DNA from: Carboxylicivirga sediminis
GTDB taxonomy: Bacteria; Bacteroidota; Bacteroidia; Bacteroidales; Marinilabiliaceae
Direction: 5' to 3'
Assembly (NCBI RefSeq): GCF_018156225.1
Contig: NZ_JAGTAR010000006.1
Span: 1 to 64,000 of the forward strand
Length of the DNA: 64,000 nucleotides
The translations under genes were made by a program, and so were the position numbers. The notes beneath the pieces are model-generated. The model worked only from the letters and a program-made list of their open reading frames with translations. It did no database searches and was not told the origin of the DNA. The number at the start of each line of letters is the position of its first letter. Position 1 is the first letter of the stretch. Shown here piece by piece: positions 7,542 to 16,459 of this stretch.

Positions 7542-9104
7542 CTAGTCAACAGTAATCACTATAGGTGCCAGTTTTCTGTTACGTCCATCTGGTCCAATAG
7601 CTTTAATTTCTTCAATAGTTATTTTAGCACCCCTACTGGTTCCCTTAATCAACTCAATCTGAGCCTGAGTAAGTTTATTGCTTTTAGACAATTCACTCTG
7701 GAAGAAACCTCCTTTTATTGTAGCAATACTAAATTGCGTTACTTTATATTCTAATTCAAAATCAAAATCCTCTCCCATCTCAGCAAATACCCCACTCTGA
7801 CTTGCTAGCAGGTTTTTACGCACCTTACCATCACGCTTACCAGCAAAAGTAGCATATGGCAATGGTAATGGCTTAATACGGAACTCCTGGCTACCCAAAC
7901 GTCGCACTTGTCCGTTAATTTCAGCTGATACGCTTACAACCGATTTACCACCTGCGAAACCTGCCTTTGGTTTCACATAAAACACATCGCCACGCTTCCT
8001 GAATGTACAGTTACCAAATGAAACTCTCAGCTGACTACCTGAGATACCAGGCACAGAAACTTCAACTGGGTTTTCTAGAGCTTCATAAAATACATTCATC
8101 TTAGTCGGTGAAATCACCACGTTTGGCTGAATAACCTCATATTCACGATTAACAGCATAACGTCTTGGCTGTCCATCTGGTCCAGTCATTGAGATGATAC
8201 CTTTCCAACTTTTGGTTCCCAAAGAATTGGCAGGTATGGTTAACACACCACGACCATTAGGCTGAGCGTCCACACTGTGACCTTCAATATTAAACTCTGG
8301 CAACTGCAGTGTATCTGTTGCAGCCAGCAACAACTCGGCACGGTATTCGCCACCTTTGATAACAATCTCTGAACGAGGTATTACGATCGGCTCTACCTTA
8401 TTAAATTTGAAAGAACCTTCGTCAATACTATTCAACAAGTAGTTTGTTATATCTGCCTGCGTATTTCTGATATTACTCTGAATACTACTGAGCAATGCAA
8501 AAGAAGCAGATAAAGGTAAATGCTCAAACTTCTGACTTTCCCACGACTGTTGAACCTGACCTTGCTTTGGTTCTTTAGGCTCTGTAGATAAACTCTTGGT
8601 AATGGTATGTACCAAAGCTGTATCTTCGGAATTTACGTACTCTAGCAACAGATCTTTATACGCATTTAATTTTTCTTTTAACTCAATACTGCGTGCTCTG
8701 TTTTGCTCCGTTATCATGATTTGTGCAGCCACATCCTGATTATCGGCTCCCTTATAACTCTCCAAAGTAGCTTCCGGACTGCCATCTGCAGTGCGCATCA
8801 TTAATAGTTTCAGCTCGTGGATGTGATTGTAAAGACTATCAGCTTCACCATAAATCCTGTTAACCTTCTCGCGTACAGGCCTTACCTTGTTTGGATTAGC
8901 AAATTCTGCTACCTCAAATTGTGATTCCAGCTGCTTGTTTTTTACATCCGTTGCTTTAATACTTTCCTGAATACTTTCATCAACCAGTTGAAAAGCCTGA
9001 AGTAACTCTCCCGACACGTTCAATGCAAGCATTGCCGTGAGGAAAAGGTACATCATTCCGATCATCTTCTGCCTGGGGGTTTCGGGACAATTTCCGCCAC
9101 TCAT
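7542..9104 (-). CDS. gldM: Type IX secretion/gliding motor protein GldM (PorM)
   Basis: A 520-residue inner-membrane protein that, with GldL, forms the proton-driven motor of the type IX secretion system; its periplasmic rod reaches GldK/GldN. The N-terminus has the family hallmark 'CPETPRQKMIGMMYLFLTAMLALNVS', seen here as 'ETPRQKMIGMMYLFLTAML', forming the single membrane helix (about residues 12-32). Next come a helical region (about 35-220) and the beta-rich domains D2-D4, including 'RSEIVIKGGEYRAELLLAA' and a C-terminal 'APIVITVD'. Length and order between gldL and gldN match the family. Confidence 0.97.
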   Translation of the reverse strand: MSGGNCPETPRQKMIGMMYLFLTAMLALNVSGELLQAFQLVDESIQESIKATDVKNKQLESQFEVAEFANPNKVRPVREKVNRIYGEADSLYNHIHELKLLMMRTADGSPEATLESYKGADNQDVAAQIMITEQNRARSIELKEKLNAYKDLLLEYVNSEDTALVHTITKSLSTEPKEPKQGQVQQSWESQKFEHLPLSASFALLSSIQSNIRNTQADITNYLLNSIDEGSFKFNKVEPIVIPRSEIVIKGGEYRAELLLAATDTLQLPEFNIEGHSVDAQPNGRGVLTIPANSLGTKSWKGIISMTGPDGQPRRYAVNREYEVIQPNVVISPTKMNVFYEALENPVEVSVPGISGSQLRVSFGNCTFRKRGDVFYVKPKAGFAGGKSVVSVSAEINGQVRRLGSQEFRIKPLPLPYATFAGKRDGKVRKNLLASQSGVFAEMGEDFDFELEYKVTQFSIATIKGGFFQSELSKSNKLTQAQIELIKGTSRGAKITIEEIKAIGPDGRNRKLAPIVITVD

Positions 9105-9141
9105 AATTTTGTTCTTTTAGCAGTTAATAATGATCTTCTGA

Positions 9142-9975
9142 TTATTTATTACCCATATTCATGGCACTTAGCATGTTACCGTAAATGGCGTTCAGCTCCG
9201 ATACTGACTGGCTCAACTGAGCAACCTGCTCACGATAAACCTTGGCATCATTAGCTGATTGCTGGAATTGATTGGTAATTTCAGATAATCCTTGTGTAAG
9301 GGCCTGCGAAGCCTGAACCTGGCTGTTTACTCCTTGTAGCTGCAGTTCGTAGGCAGAATTTATAGCTGCTAAATTTTTTGTTACATCATTTAATTTTTCA
9401 CCATAAGCCTGGTTGTTGGCCGACAGTGTTTCAAAATGTGCTTTAATGGCACTGCCTGATGTGGCATAGGTATTGGCTAATACTTCGCTGCTTTGGGCCA
9501 TTGATGCCTGCTGATTAGCAAATTGTCCAACTGCTTCACCAGCCGACTTCATATTCTGAATATAACTATCAGTGGCTACCGTGGCATTACTCAAATCAGA
9601 AAGTTGAGAGGATGTATCCGAAAGCTTTTTAATTCCTTCTGTTAATTTTTCAAGGTCTTTAGCATCCAAATTACCACTCTGCACAAGGGCAGCCAGTTCG
9701 CTACCACCTCCTTCTCCTCCTCTTTCTCTGGGTTCTAATCCATGTAATTCAGGATATACTAAACCCCAATCCGGCATTTCATGCGGTTTTTCAAACGCCG
9801 AAAGTGCGAAAATAATAGCTTCGGTACCTAATCCGGCAATCAACATAACAGAAGCGTAAGGTAAGTGAAGAATTTTCCACAGTGCTCCTAAAATTACCAC
9901 AGCCGCACCAAGACCGTATACTTTGCCCATAACCTTTTTATAAGCAGGGCTCTCAACAAATTCCGAAATACTCAT
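9142..9975 (-). CDS. gldL: Type IX secretion/gliding motor protein GldL (PorL)
   Basis: A 277-residue inner-membrane motor subunit that forms the pentameric partner of GldM. Two transmembrane helices lie near residues 18-36 and 40-62 ('VYGLGAAVVILGALWKILHL', 'ASVMLIAGLGTEAIIFALSA'). The conserved acidic residue in helix 2 (E in 'GTEAIIF') and the K in 'LWKIL' match residues considered important for proton coupling in this family. The long cytoplasmic tail is Ser/Gln/Asn-rich and coiled-coil-like, with a short Gly/Glu-rich linker (ERGGEGGGSE). The start ATG 9975 is followed by 'MSISEFVESPAYKK', typical of the family. Confidence 0.96.
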   Translation of the reverse strand: MSISEFVESPAYKKVMGKVYGLGAAVVILGALWKILHLPYASVMLIAGLGTEAIIFALSAFEKPHEMPDWGLVYPELHGLEPRERGGEGGGSELAALVQSGNLDAKDLEKLTEGIKKLSDTSSQLSDLSNATVATDSYIQNMKSAGEAVGQFANQQASMAQSSEVLANTYATSGSAIKAHFETLSANNQAYGEKLNDVTKNLAAINSAYELQLQGVNSQVQASQALTQGLSEITNQFQQSANDAKVYREQVAQLSQSVSELNAIYGNMLSAMNMGNK

Positions 9976-10020
9976 AATGACCTGATTTTTTTCAATTAAC
10001 CGTCCTACAATTGATTTGTC

Positions 10021-11349
10021 TTAGTCACCAATGTAATCTCTTACACATCGGAAACCAATAAATGATTTGGATGAATCCTGATATTCATAAGTACGTGTTC
10101 CATTTTGCAGGAAGTAACCTACATCTTTCCATGAACCACCACGTAATACTTTTCTTTTCATTACATGTGGGTCATCTGGTAAAGCATTGTACTTATAGGT
10201 TGGGTTAAAATCGTGTGTAAAAGTATATGCCGACTCGTCATATGCGCTTGAAGTCCATTCAGCCACATTACCAGACATGTCAAATAATCCATAATCATTA
10301 GGCGCGTATGAACCTACGGACATAGTTGTCATACCACCATCATCGCCATAGCGACCACGTAAAGGCTTGAAGTTTGCCAGGAAGCATCCCTTGTCGTTAC
10401 GGGTGTACATACCTCCCCATGGATACATGGCGTGCTCTAAACCACCTCTTGCTGCATATTCCCATTCAGCTTCTGTTGGCAGACGATAGTTATTCACGAC
10501 CGGCTCGCCTTTGCTGCTCAAATAACTATTTAACAATTGAGTACGCCAGATACAGAAGGCTGTCGCCTGTTTCCAGTTAACACCTACAACTGGATATTCA
10601 TCGAATCCAGGGTGCCAGAAATATTTCTCTGTCCATGGCTCATTGAATGAATAGGTGAAGTCAGCAATCCAGCACAGTGTATCAGGATAAACGTTTACAG
10701 CATCTTTCATAATAAAGGCCGAGCGATCCTTAATCTCTCTTTCTTCACCTCTTTGGTCGTAAACAACTCCTTCGTACTGTTTTGTTTCGAAGTTATAACG
10801 GTTGCTTCGCTTAGCAGCTTGTAAAAGATCAACCCACTCGTATTCGTAAGTTAACTTACGGGTATCAATTTCTTTTCTTCGAAAGAAACGTTCGTTTTCT
10901 GCCAAGTACATTTCATCAAGTATCTCAGCATATTCTTCGTTATCCCACTCAATCTCTTCATCCCAGTTTAGGAATGGAGGGTCAATTTCATTACCAAGAT
11001 AATCTTCGCTAATTAAAAATTCTTCGAACTGCTCACCCAACAAACGACGGGCAATTGAATCTCTCACCCAGAAAACAAACTGACGATATTCGCTGTTTGT
11101 AATCTCTGTTTCATCCATCCAGAATGAACGAACCGAAACTGTTTTTGTTTGTGAGGTCATTGTGTTAGCAATGTCCATATCATTTGGCCCCATATTAAAG
11201 CTTCCTTGTGGAATAAAAAGCATTCCGTAAGGATCTGGTTCATAGAATGAGGCGCGGCGCTGAACGCCAACCAATTCTCCACCACTGGACTGTCCGCATC
11301 CAGTTAAGATGGTGATTAAAATGACACTGATGGCAAGTACTTTCTTCAT
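10021..11349 (-). CDS. gldK: Type IX secretion lipoprotein GldK (PorK)
   Basis: A 442-residue outer-membrane lipoprotein that forms the type IX ring complex with GldN. The signal ends in 'ILTGC' with the lipidated Cys18. The mature part has the formylglycine-generating-enzyme (FGE/sulfatase-modifying) fold: 'IPQGSFNMGPNDMD' near the start, 'DETEITNSEYRQFV', 'YPVVGVNWKQATAFCIWR', 'RLPTEAEWEYAARGG' and the closing 'GFRCVRDY'. The enzymatic cysteine pair of true FGE is not expected in this structural relative. It lies between porP/sprF (48 bp upstream) and gldL (45 bp downstream) in one operon. Confidence 0.97.
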   Translation of the reverse strand: MKKVLAISVILITILTGCGQSSGGELVGVQRRASFYEPDPYGMLFIPQGSFNMGPNDMDIANTMTSQTKTVSVRSFWMDETEITNSEYRQFVFWVRDSIARRLLGEQFEEFLISEDYLGNEIDPPFLNWDEEIEWDNEEYAEILDEMYLAENERFFRRKEIDTRKLTYEYEWVDLLQAAKRSNRYNFETKQYEGVVYDQRGEEREIKDRSAFIMKDAVNVYPDTLCWIADFTYSFNEPWTEKYFWHPGFDEYPVVGVNWKQATAFCIWRTQLLNSYLSSKGEPVVNNYRLPTEAEWEYAARGGLEHAMYPWGGMYTRNDKGCFLANFKPLRGRYGDDGGMTTMSVGSYAPNDYGLFDMSGNVAEWTSSAYDESAYTFTHDFNPTYKYNALPDDPHVMKRKVLRGGSWKDVGYFLQNGTRTYEYQDSSKSFIGFRCVRDYIGD

Positions 11350-11397
11350 AATAGCCTTAATATCTGAATTACTTATCTTTTACTTATTCTGTTCTAA

Positions 11398-12378
11398 CTA
11401 TAAATATCTTACGCTTTTATACTGCTTCTTTCTTTTTTCTATACTGAGGTCAAACCGATAACCCAACATTATTTCATGCGATCCGTTTTTGGCCTCACTC
11501 AGTTCTGAAATACTGATGTCGTAGCTGTAACCTATTCGTAAACCATTGTTCAATTCTACGCCTCCCAACAGCACAATGGCGTCTTGCATTCGATAGGTTA
11601 ATCCGCCCCAATATTTATCTTTCAAAATGCCATTAATATTCCAGTCAATCTGGTAACTCGACATGTTTGTTTTCAGAAATATGGATGGTACCAGAATGAT
11701 TGGTCGTTTTTTCATTTGGATGCGATAGCCTCCGGTAATAAAAACAGTGCGGTCGAGGTAGGTGGTGTATGTATCTTTAAATTTAGGTTTTGGTTGATTA
11801 AGGTGAGCCACTGAAATACCCAAATAATAGGTTTTGTGTTCCAGAAAAGCTCCAAATCCTGCATCAAATGCCGTTCCCTGATCGTCCGGAAACTGTTCAT
11901 CCACATGCGAATTATCACCGGTGATGTCCTGTCCGTAACCAAACTCGGGCATTGTTTTCAAAATACTCCCGTTAATTCCCTGATTAAGCAGTCCTAACGA
12001 AAGCCCCACTCCTAACTTACCGTAATCCGTTTCCCATCGTTTTGCATAAACAGCCGACATATACAAGGTTGTAAAGGCGCCTATTTCATCATTCATGATG
12101 GTTAAACCAACTCCGCTGTTCCATCCCAATAAATTTACTTCTGTATCTACTCCAAAAACCGTTGTACTTGGAGCCAATGAAGAGCCGTCTGCTCCTTTAA
12201 ATCCGCCCATCCATTGTTGTCTGTTACCAAGCGTCAGATTCATCATTTCGCTTGTGCCTGCATATCCTGGGTTGACAGTCAAATGGTTAAACATGTTCTG
12301 ACTGAACTGAGGATATTGCTGCCCCCATGCGAGAGAAGCAATGCAAAATAACAGAAAAAATACTATTCTCCTAGCCAT
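11398..12378 (-). CDS. PorP/SprF family type IX secretion membrane protein
   Basis: A 326-residue outer-membrane beta-barrel of the PorP/SprF family, first gene of the type IX operon. It has a signal peptide (ARRIVFFLLFCIASLAWG-Q) followed by the family start 'QYPQFSQNMFNHLTVNPGYAGTS'. Other family features are 'LGNRQQWMGGFKGA', repeated amphipathic strands with 'AGFGAFLEHKTYYLGISVAH', and 'IMLGYRFDL' near the C-terminus. PorP and SprF proteins help export or anchor type IX substrates; adjacency to gldK is the classic PorP arrangement. A -7-like box lies 145 bp upstream, leaving a long structured leader. Confidence 0.92.
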   Translation of the reverse strand: MARRIVFFLLFCIASLAWGQQYPQFSQNMFNHLTVNPGYAGTSEMMNLTLGNRQQWMGGFKGADGSSLAPSTTVFGVDTEVNLLGWNSGVGLTIMNDEIGAFTTLYMSAVYAKRWETDYGKLGVGLSLGLLNQGINGSILKTMPEFGYGQDITGDNSHVDEQFPDDQGTAFDAGFGAFLEHKTYYLGISVAHLNQPKPKFKDTYTTYLDRTVFITGGYRIQMKKRPIILVPSIFLKTNMSSYQIDWNINGILKDKYWGGLTYRMQDAIVLLGGVELNNGLRIGYSYDISISELSEAKNGSHEIMLGYRFDLSIEKRKKQYKSVRYL

Positions 12379-12432
12379 GCCATAAAAAAGCTGGTATTAA
12401 CACTAAGAACCTGAGTTCATTTTATTGTTTCC

Positions 12433-12461
12433 ATGATTGATGTCACTTTCAATCATTTTTT
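12433..12461. other. Hairpin in the leader of the type IX operon
   Basis: ATGATTGA (12433-12440) pairs with TCAATCAT (12449-12456). On the plus strand it is followed by a six-T run, but no plus-strand gene reaches it. On the minus strand it would lie in the 5' leader of porP-gldKLMN. Nearby, AGCTGGTA (12389-12396) and TACCAGCT (12463-12470) could form a longer-range stem in the same leader. Confidence 0.4.
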
Positions 12462-12522
12462 CTACCAGCTGACAAAATGCTGGGGATATATACTCTAATT
12501 TCATATTAAAGGTTTCATTTTT

Positions 12523-12530
12523 CAAACTTA
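12523..12530 (-). promoter_or_regulatory. Putative -7 box of the type IX operon
   Basis: On the minus strand TAAGTTTG matches TAnnTTTG perfectly. Transcription would begin near 12516, giving a leader of roughly 138 nt before porP/sprF. No obvious TTG box was found at the -33 position. Confidence 0.45.
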
Positions 12531-12560
12531 TAAATCATAAAAACACCGCTTTATTTTGAT

Positions 12561-13721
12561 TTACAAGCTCTTTTTTTGAATGTAACGAAACCACTTCTCC
12601 GGTATCTCGTTCGCCGAAGCTGTTTCAAAATCCGTTCGACCACAGGCAATCACATCAACTCCACCTCCTTCACCTGGTATCTCTACCCACCAGCGGTCGT
12701 TATCCGGATTATTATAAAACTTAATTTCTAACTCATAATCGTCGAGATAAACGATAAACTGACGATACAAGTCCAGATCTTTAGCCGGATAATCATTATA
12801 ACGTAAAGCAATCCCTTCTAGTATGTGCCAAATGGCCTGAGCGGTTAAAACTATGCCCTGATGCCCTTTATCGTCGTGTACATCCTGCTCAAAAACACCA
12901 ATAACATTCAGCCGGTCGCTTTGACCGGCATACCACATCAGCTGGCACAATTCTTCACCTGATAAACCATTGGGCATAGGCGTAATATGGGCAGGCTGAT
13001 CACATTGCCTCACTACAGTCATATCAACACTTAGCAAATCGGCATCACGCAACACCGGTTCTGCCAGGCGATGCCCTAACTGCCTGATTTGTCCAAGACG
13101 AAGGATTTCGTATGAATGCTTGTGAAGTTCAGCTTCCTGCTTCGGGCTGTAGAGGTATTTTTGCACACCAACAAAAGATACATCTTTAGGTGCAACACCT
13201 TCTTGCTCACAAATTTTACCTAAATAATTGTTTGCCGAGTAATCTTGCGCATGAAGCAACCAGTCAATGCGACTATCTAAAATGGCCAGATTATACTTTG
13301 CCTGATATTGACGAACGGCCTTGGCCATTGGCAGGGTGTAATCCTGGCTTCCCCCAAGCACAATAGTTATAACTTTTAATGTCTGAAGATGCAACAAGAT
13401 ATCTTCGAGCGCTTTATATCTATCATCAATAGTATTTCCTCGTATATTACCCAGATCAACGATGGTAAGCGGCTTCGAAAGACTCCTCAAACCTGCCAGA
13501 TAGGAACGTACTAAATCCGGCGCCTCTGCGCTTCCTTTATGAACAGAATTCCGGGCATCATTCACCCCTATTAAAGCAATATCGACTGCATCCCAATCAA
13601 CCGTTTTCAGCTGATGAAAGCTATCTATTCCATTCTTGAGTCTGTCTTCATCCAGACCTTCAAAGGCATTTATTACTTTATAATTGGGTTGGTTAAAATA
13701 ATGTATCCAGTCTTCTGTCAC
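12561..13721 (-). CDS. Arginase-fold (ureohydrolase) protein with degenerate metal site
   Basis: A 386-residue protein of the arginase/agmatinase/formimidoylglutamase superfamily. The three metal-binding signatures are recognisable but altered. GGxHD has become 'GGSQD' (His to Gln), DAHxD has become 'DSRID' (His to Arg), and SxDxD has become 'SVDMT' (Asp to Thr). Three of the six usual manganese ligands are therefore missing, which argues against ureohydrolase activity. A C-terminal domain of about 90 residues ('YNDYPAKDLDLYRQFIVYLD', ending 'EIPEKWFRYIQKKSL') follows the fold. It starts 8 bp after the topA stop and lies directly upstream of the type IX operon. Automatic tools would probably call it formimidoylglutamase; a structural or regulatory role is more likely, by inference. 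Confidence 0.85.
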   Translation of the reverse strand: MTEDWIHYFNQPNYKVINAFEGLDEDRLKNGIDSFHQLKTVDWDAVDIALIGVNDARNSVHKGSAEAPDLVRSYLAGLRSLSKPLTIVDLGNIRGNTIDDRYKALEDILLHLQTLKVITIVLGGSQDYTLPMAKAVRQYQAKYNLAILDSRIDWLLHAQDYSANNYLGKICEQEGVAPKDVSFVGVQKYLYSPKQEAELHKHSYEILRLGQIRQLGHRLAEPVLRDADLLSVDMTVVRQCDQPAHITPMPNGLSGEELCQLMWYAGQSDRLNVIGVFEQDVHDDKGHQGIVLTAQAIWHILEGIALRYNDYPAKDLDLYRQFIVYLDDYELEIKFYNNPDNDRWWVEIPGEGGGVDVIACGRTDFETASANEIPEKWFRYIQKKSL

Positions 13722-13729
13722 AGGGTTAG

Positions 13730-16177
13730 CTATTTGGTTTTCTTAGCAGTCGCTTTCTTTTTTGTGGTTGTGGCCTTTTTAGTTGCTGTCGTTTTTTTAG
13801 TCGTTGCCGCTTTCTTGGCAGCTGTCTTCTTTTTGGGCGAAGCTTTGGTATCTGCCTCAATCAGCGCCTTACAGTCTTCCAAAGATAATTCTTCTGCATT
13901 TTTATCCTTGGGTATCTTGTAATTCTTTTTTTGGTATTTGATGAACGGCCCCCATCGACCGTTTAAAATTTGCAAATCCGGCTCCTCAGTAAATTCTTTG
14001 ATAATTTTTTTCAGATCTTCTTCGCGTTTGGTTTTAATACGCTCAATGGCTGTTTCCAGATCAATCTCAAAAGGATCGTCAACCCCTTTCTTCAGAGAAA
14101 CGAATTTACTATCGTGACGAATATACGGGCCAAAACGACCAATACCTATCACCACCACTTTATTTTCAAATTCACCAAGTGTTCGGGGTAACTTAAATAA
14201 GTCCAATGCCTCTTCCAGCGTAATGGTTTCCAGATGCTGTCCTTTTCTAAGCGATGCAAATCTTGGCTTTTCAGCGCCTTCTTCATCAGATGATACACCA
14301 ATTTGCGCCAATGGCCCAAAGCGGCCAATGCGCACAGAAACCTGCTGCCCACTCGCAGGGTCTACACCCAGGATGCGCTCGCCTGTGCTTTTTTCTGATT
14401 GCTCCAGGGTTTCTTCAACCGTATCATGGAATGGTTTATAAAATTCATCTATTGACTTGCTCCACTCCACATTTCCTAATGCCACATCATCAAATTCCTT
14501 TTCAACTTTTGCCGTAAAGTCAAAAGAAACGATACTCTCAAAATATTTAACCAGGAAGTCATTAACGACCATGCCAATATCTGTTGGAAACAGCTTACTC
14601 CTTTCTGCTCCTGTAATCTCTTTCTTCTCGCTTTCGATTAGCGGTTCTCCTTTTTCAAGCCACAAATGCTTATAGTGCCTTTCGGTTCCATCGCGATCCT
14701 CCTTCTCTACGTAGCCTCTGTTTTGGATGGTGGAGATAGTTGGAGCATATGTTGACGGACGGCCGATACCCAATTCTTCGAGCTTACGTACCAGGCTGGC
14801 TTCTGTATAGCGGGCTGGCTTCTGACTCCAGCGCTGACGTGCCTCTACATTCAGCATCTCCAATACTTCGCCTTTGTGAATTGGCGGTAACAACACACTC
14901 TCATTCTCTTCCTGTTCCCCTTCATTATCTGTTGATTCGATATATACCTTCAGGAAACCATCGAACTTAATAATTTCGCCTGTTGCCAAAAACTTTTCAC
15001 CAGTATTCCCTGCTTCAATATGAATCACCGTCTTCTCCAACTGGGCATCACTCATCTGAGAAGCAATGGTTCTTTTCCAGATCAGCTCATACAGGCGTTT
15101 CTCCTGTGACGAACCAGCAACCGTATCCTTATCTAGGTAGGTTGGGCGAATTGCTTCGTGAGCCTCCTGTGCCCCTTTTGCCTTGGTTTTATACTTTCGA
15201 ATATTGACATATTCAGGCCCCATCATTTCACTAATCTGCGCCGATGCCATATTTAAAGCTAAATCAGACAAGTTGACCGAGTCGGTACGCATATAGGTAA
15301 TCTTACCAGCCTCATAAAGTTTTTGTGCAATGGACATAGTCTGCGCAACTGAGAAGCCCAGTTTTCGTGACGCTTCCTGCTGTAGGGTTGATGTTGTAAA
15401 TGGCGCTGCAGGCGATTTCTTAACGGGCTTTTTCTCCACTTGTGAAACCAAAAACTCGGCATCACTGCATTTCTCAACAAATGCTTTGGTTTGCTCGTAA
15501 GTATCAAAACGCTTGTTCAGCTCTGCTTTAAGCTCCTTAACACGTCCTTTATCGTCGGTTACTTCAAAAATAGCGGTTACACGGTATGATGAAGTGGGTT
15601 TGAAAGCAAACACCTCACGCTCACGATCAACAATCAAACGCACGGCTACTGACTGAACACGCCCTGCCGATAAAGAAGGCTTCACTTTGCGCCATAATAC
15701 AGGTGATAGCTCAAAACCCACCAAACGGTCAAGTACACGCCTGGCCTGCTGTGCATTTACCAGGTTAATATCAATTTTTCGCGGATTTTTAATGGCTTTC
15801 TGAATCGCATCCTTTGTAATCTCATGAAATACAATGCGTCGCGTATTTTCTTCTTTGAGCTCAAGTGTTTCAAACAAGTGCCAAGCAATAGCCTCTCCTT
15901 CACGGTCTTCATCGGAAGCGAGCCATACCATCTTGGCATTCTTGGCCAACTGCTTTAATTCCTTAACAACTTCCTTTTTGTCGGAAGATATGATGTAATC
16001 GGGCTGATAATTATTATTGATATCAACGCCAAAATCACTCTTTGATAAATCGCGAATATGCCCATAGCTCGATTTCACCAGAAAGTCTTTACCCAAGAAT
16101 TTCTCGATGGTTTTTGCCTTCGCAGGTGACTCGACTATCACCAAGTTTTCTTCCGTAACCGTTGTTTTTTTACCCAT
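13730..16177 (-). CDS. topA: DNA topoisomerase I
   Basis: Type IA topoisomerase of 815 residues that relaxes negative supercoils. The Toprim domain begins 'LVIVESPAKAKTIEKFLG' (catalytic Glu16) and carries the acidic triad in 'ASDEDREGEA' (Asp89, Asp91, Glu93). The active-site tyrosine is Tyr295 in 'ITYMRTDSVN'. Instead of zinc-finger cysteines, the C-terminal part has three GR[FW]GP repeats ('GRFGPLAQIG', 'GRFGPYIRHD', 'GRWGPFIKYQ'). The last ~36 residues are almost pure Lys/Ala/Thr, like a histone H1 tail, and probably bind DNA nonspecifically. It is followed after 8 bp by the arginase-fold gene, so the two are probably co-transcribed. Confidence 0.97.
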   Translation of the reverse strand: MGKKTTVTEENLVIVESPAKAKTIEKFLGKDFLVKSSYGHIRDLSKSDFGVDINNNYQPDYIISSDKKEVVKELKQLAKNAKMVWLASDEDREGEAIAWHLFETLELKEENTRRIVFHEITKDAIQKAIKNPRKIDINLVNAQQARRVLDRLVGFELSPVLWRKVKPSLSAGRVQSVAVRLIVDREREVFAFKPTSSYRVTAIFEVTDDKGRVKELKAELNKRFDTYEQTKAFVEKCSDAEFLVSQVEKKPVKKSPAAPFTTSTLQQEASRKLGFSVAQTMSIAQKLYEAGKITYMRTDSVNLSDLALNMASAQISEMMGPEYVNIRKYKTKAKGAQEAHEAIRPTYLDKDTVAGSSQEKRLYELIWKRTIASQMSDAQLEKTVIHIEAGNTGEKFLATGEIIKFDGFLKVYIESTDNEGEQEENESVLLPPIHKGEVLEMLNVEARQRWSQKPARYTEASLVRKLEELGIGRPSTYAPTISTIQNRGYVEKEDRDGTERHYKHLWLEKGEPLIESEKKEITGAERSKLFPTDIGMVVNDFLVKYFESIVSFDFTAKVEKEFDDVALGNVEWSKSIDEFYKPFHDTVEETLEQSEKSTGERILGVDPASGQQVSVRIGRFGPLAQIGVSSDEEGAEKPRFASLRKGQHLETITLEEALDLFKLPRTLGEFENKVVVIGIGRFGPYIRHDSKFVSLKKGVDDPFEIDLETAIERIKTKREEDLKKIIKEFTEEPDLQILNGRWGPFIKYQKKNYKIPKDKNAEELSLEDCKALIEADTKASPKKKTAAKKAATTKKTTATKKATTTKKKATAKKTK

Positions 16178-16220
16178 CTCTCAAATTGTCTTACAAGCAC
16201 CACTTATTAATTAAAGCACG

Positions 16221-16228
16221 CAAAATTA
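16221..16228 (-). promoter_or_regulatory. topA -7 promoter box
   Basis: Minus-strand TAATTTTG matches TAnnTTTG exactly, 44 bp upstream of the topA start. The 282 bp between topA and the divergent penicillin-binding protein gene is AT-rich. I saw no other clear element in it and no small gene. Confidence 0.45.
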
Positions 16229-16459
16229 TATAAAATTGCCACAATGTTAAAAAATGAAAATGCTTTACGCAAACGTTCACCTCAGTCGATCTGTCAAATT
16301 TTACTATTTTTACACCAAAATATCAATAATTATTACGAAACTGCTTACAGAGAATATTTGTGAGCCACAGCTGATAATTTTAATGGCTGCCTGAGCAAAC
16401 TCTTGATGGGTGGGCTTCTAAGAGCAAAAACAGCCAGATAATTAAACACCTGAAGAAAG

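Noticed and set aside
12433-12461. A plus-strand intrinsic terminator
   Set aside because: The stem and T-run look right, but no plus-strand gene leads into it; it lies upstream of minus-strand porP and is better read as a leader hairpin.
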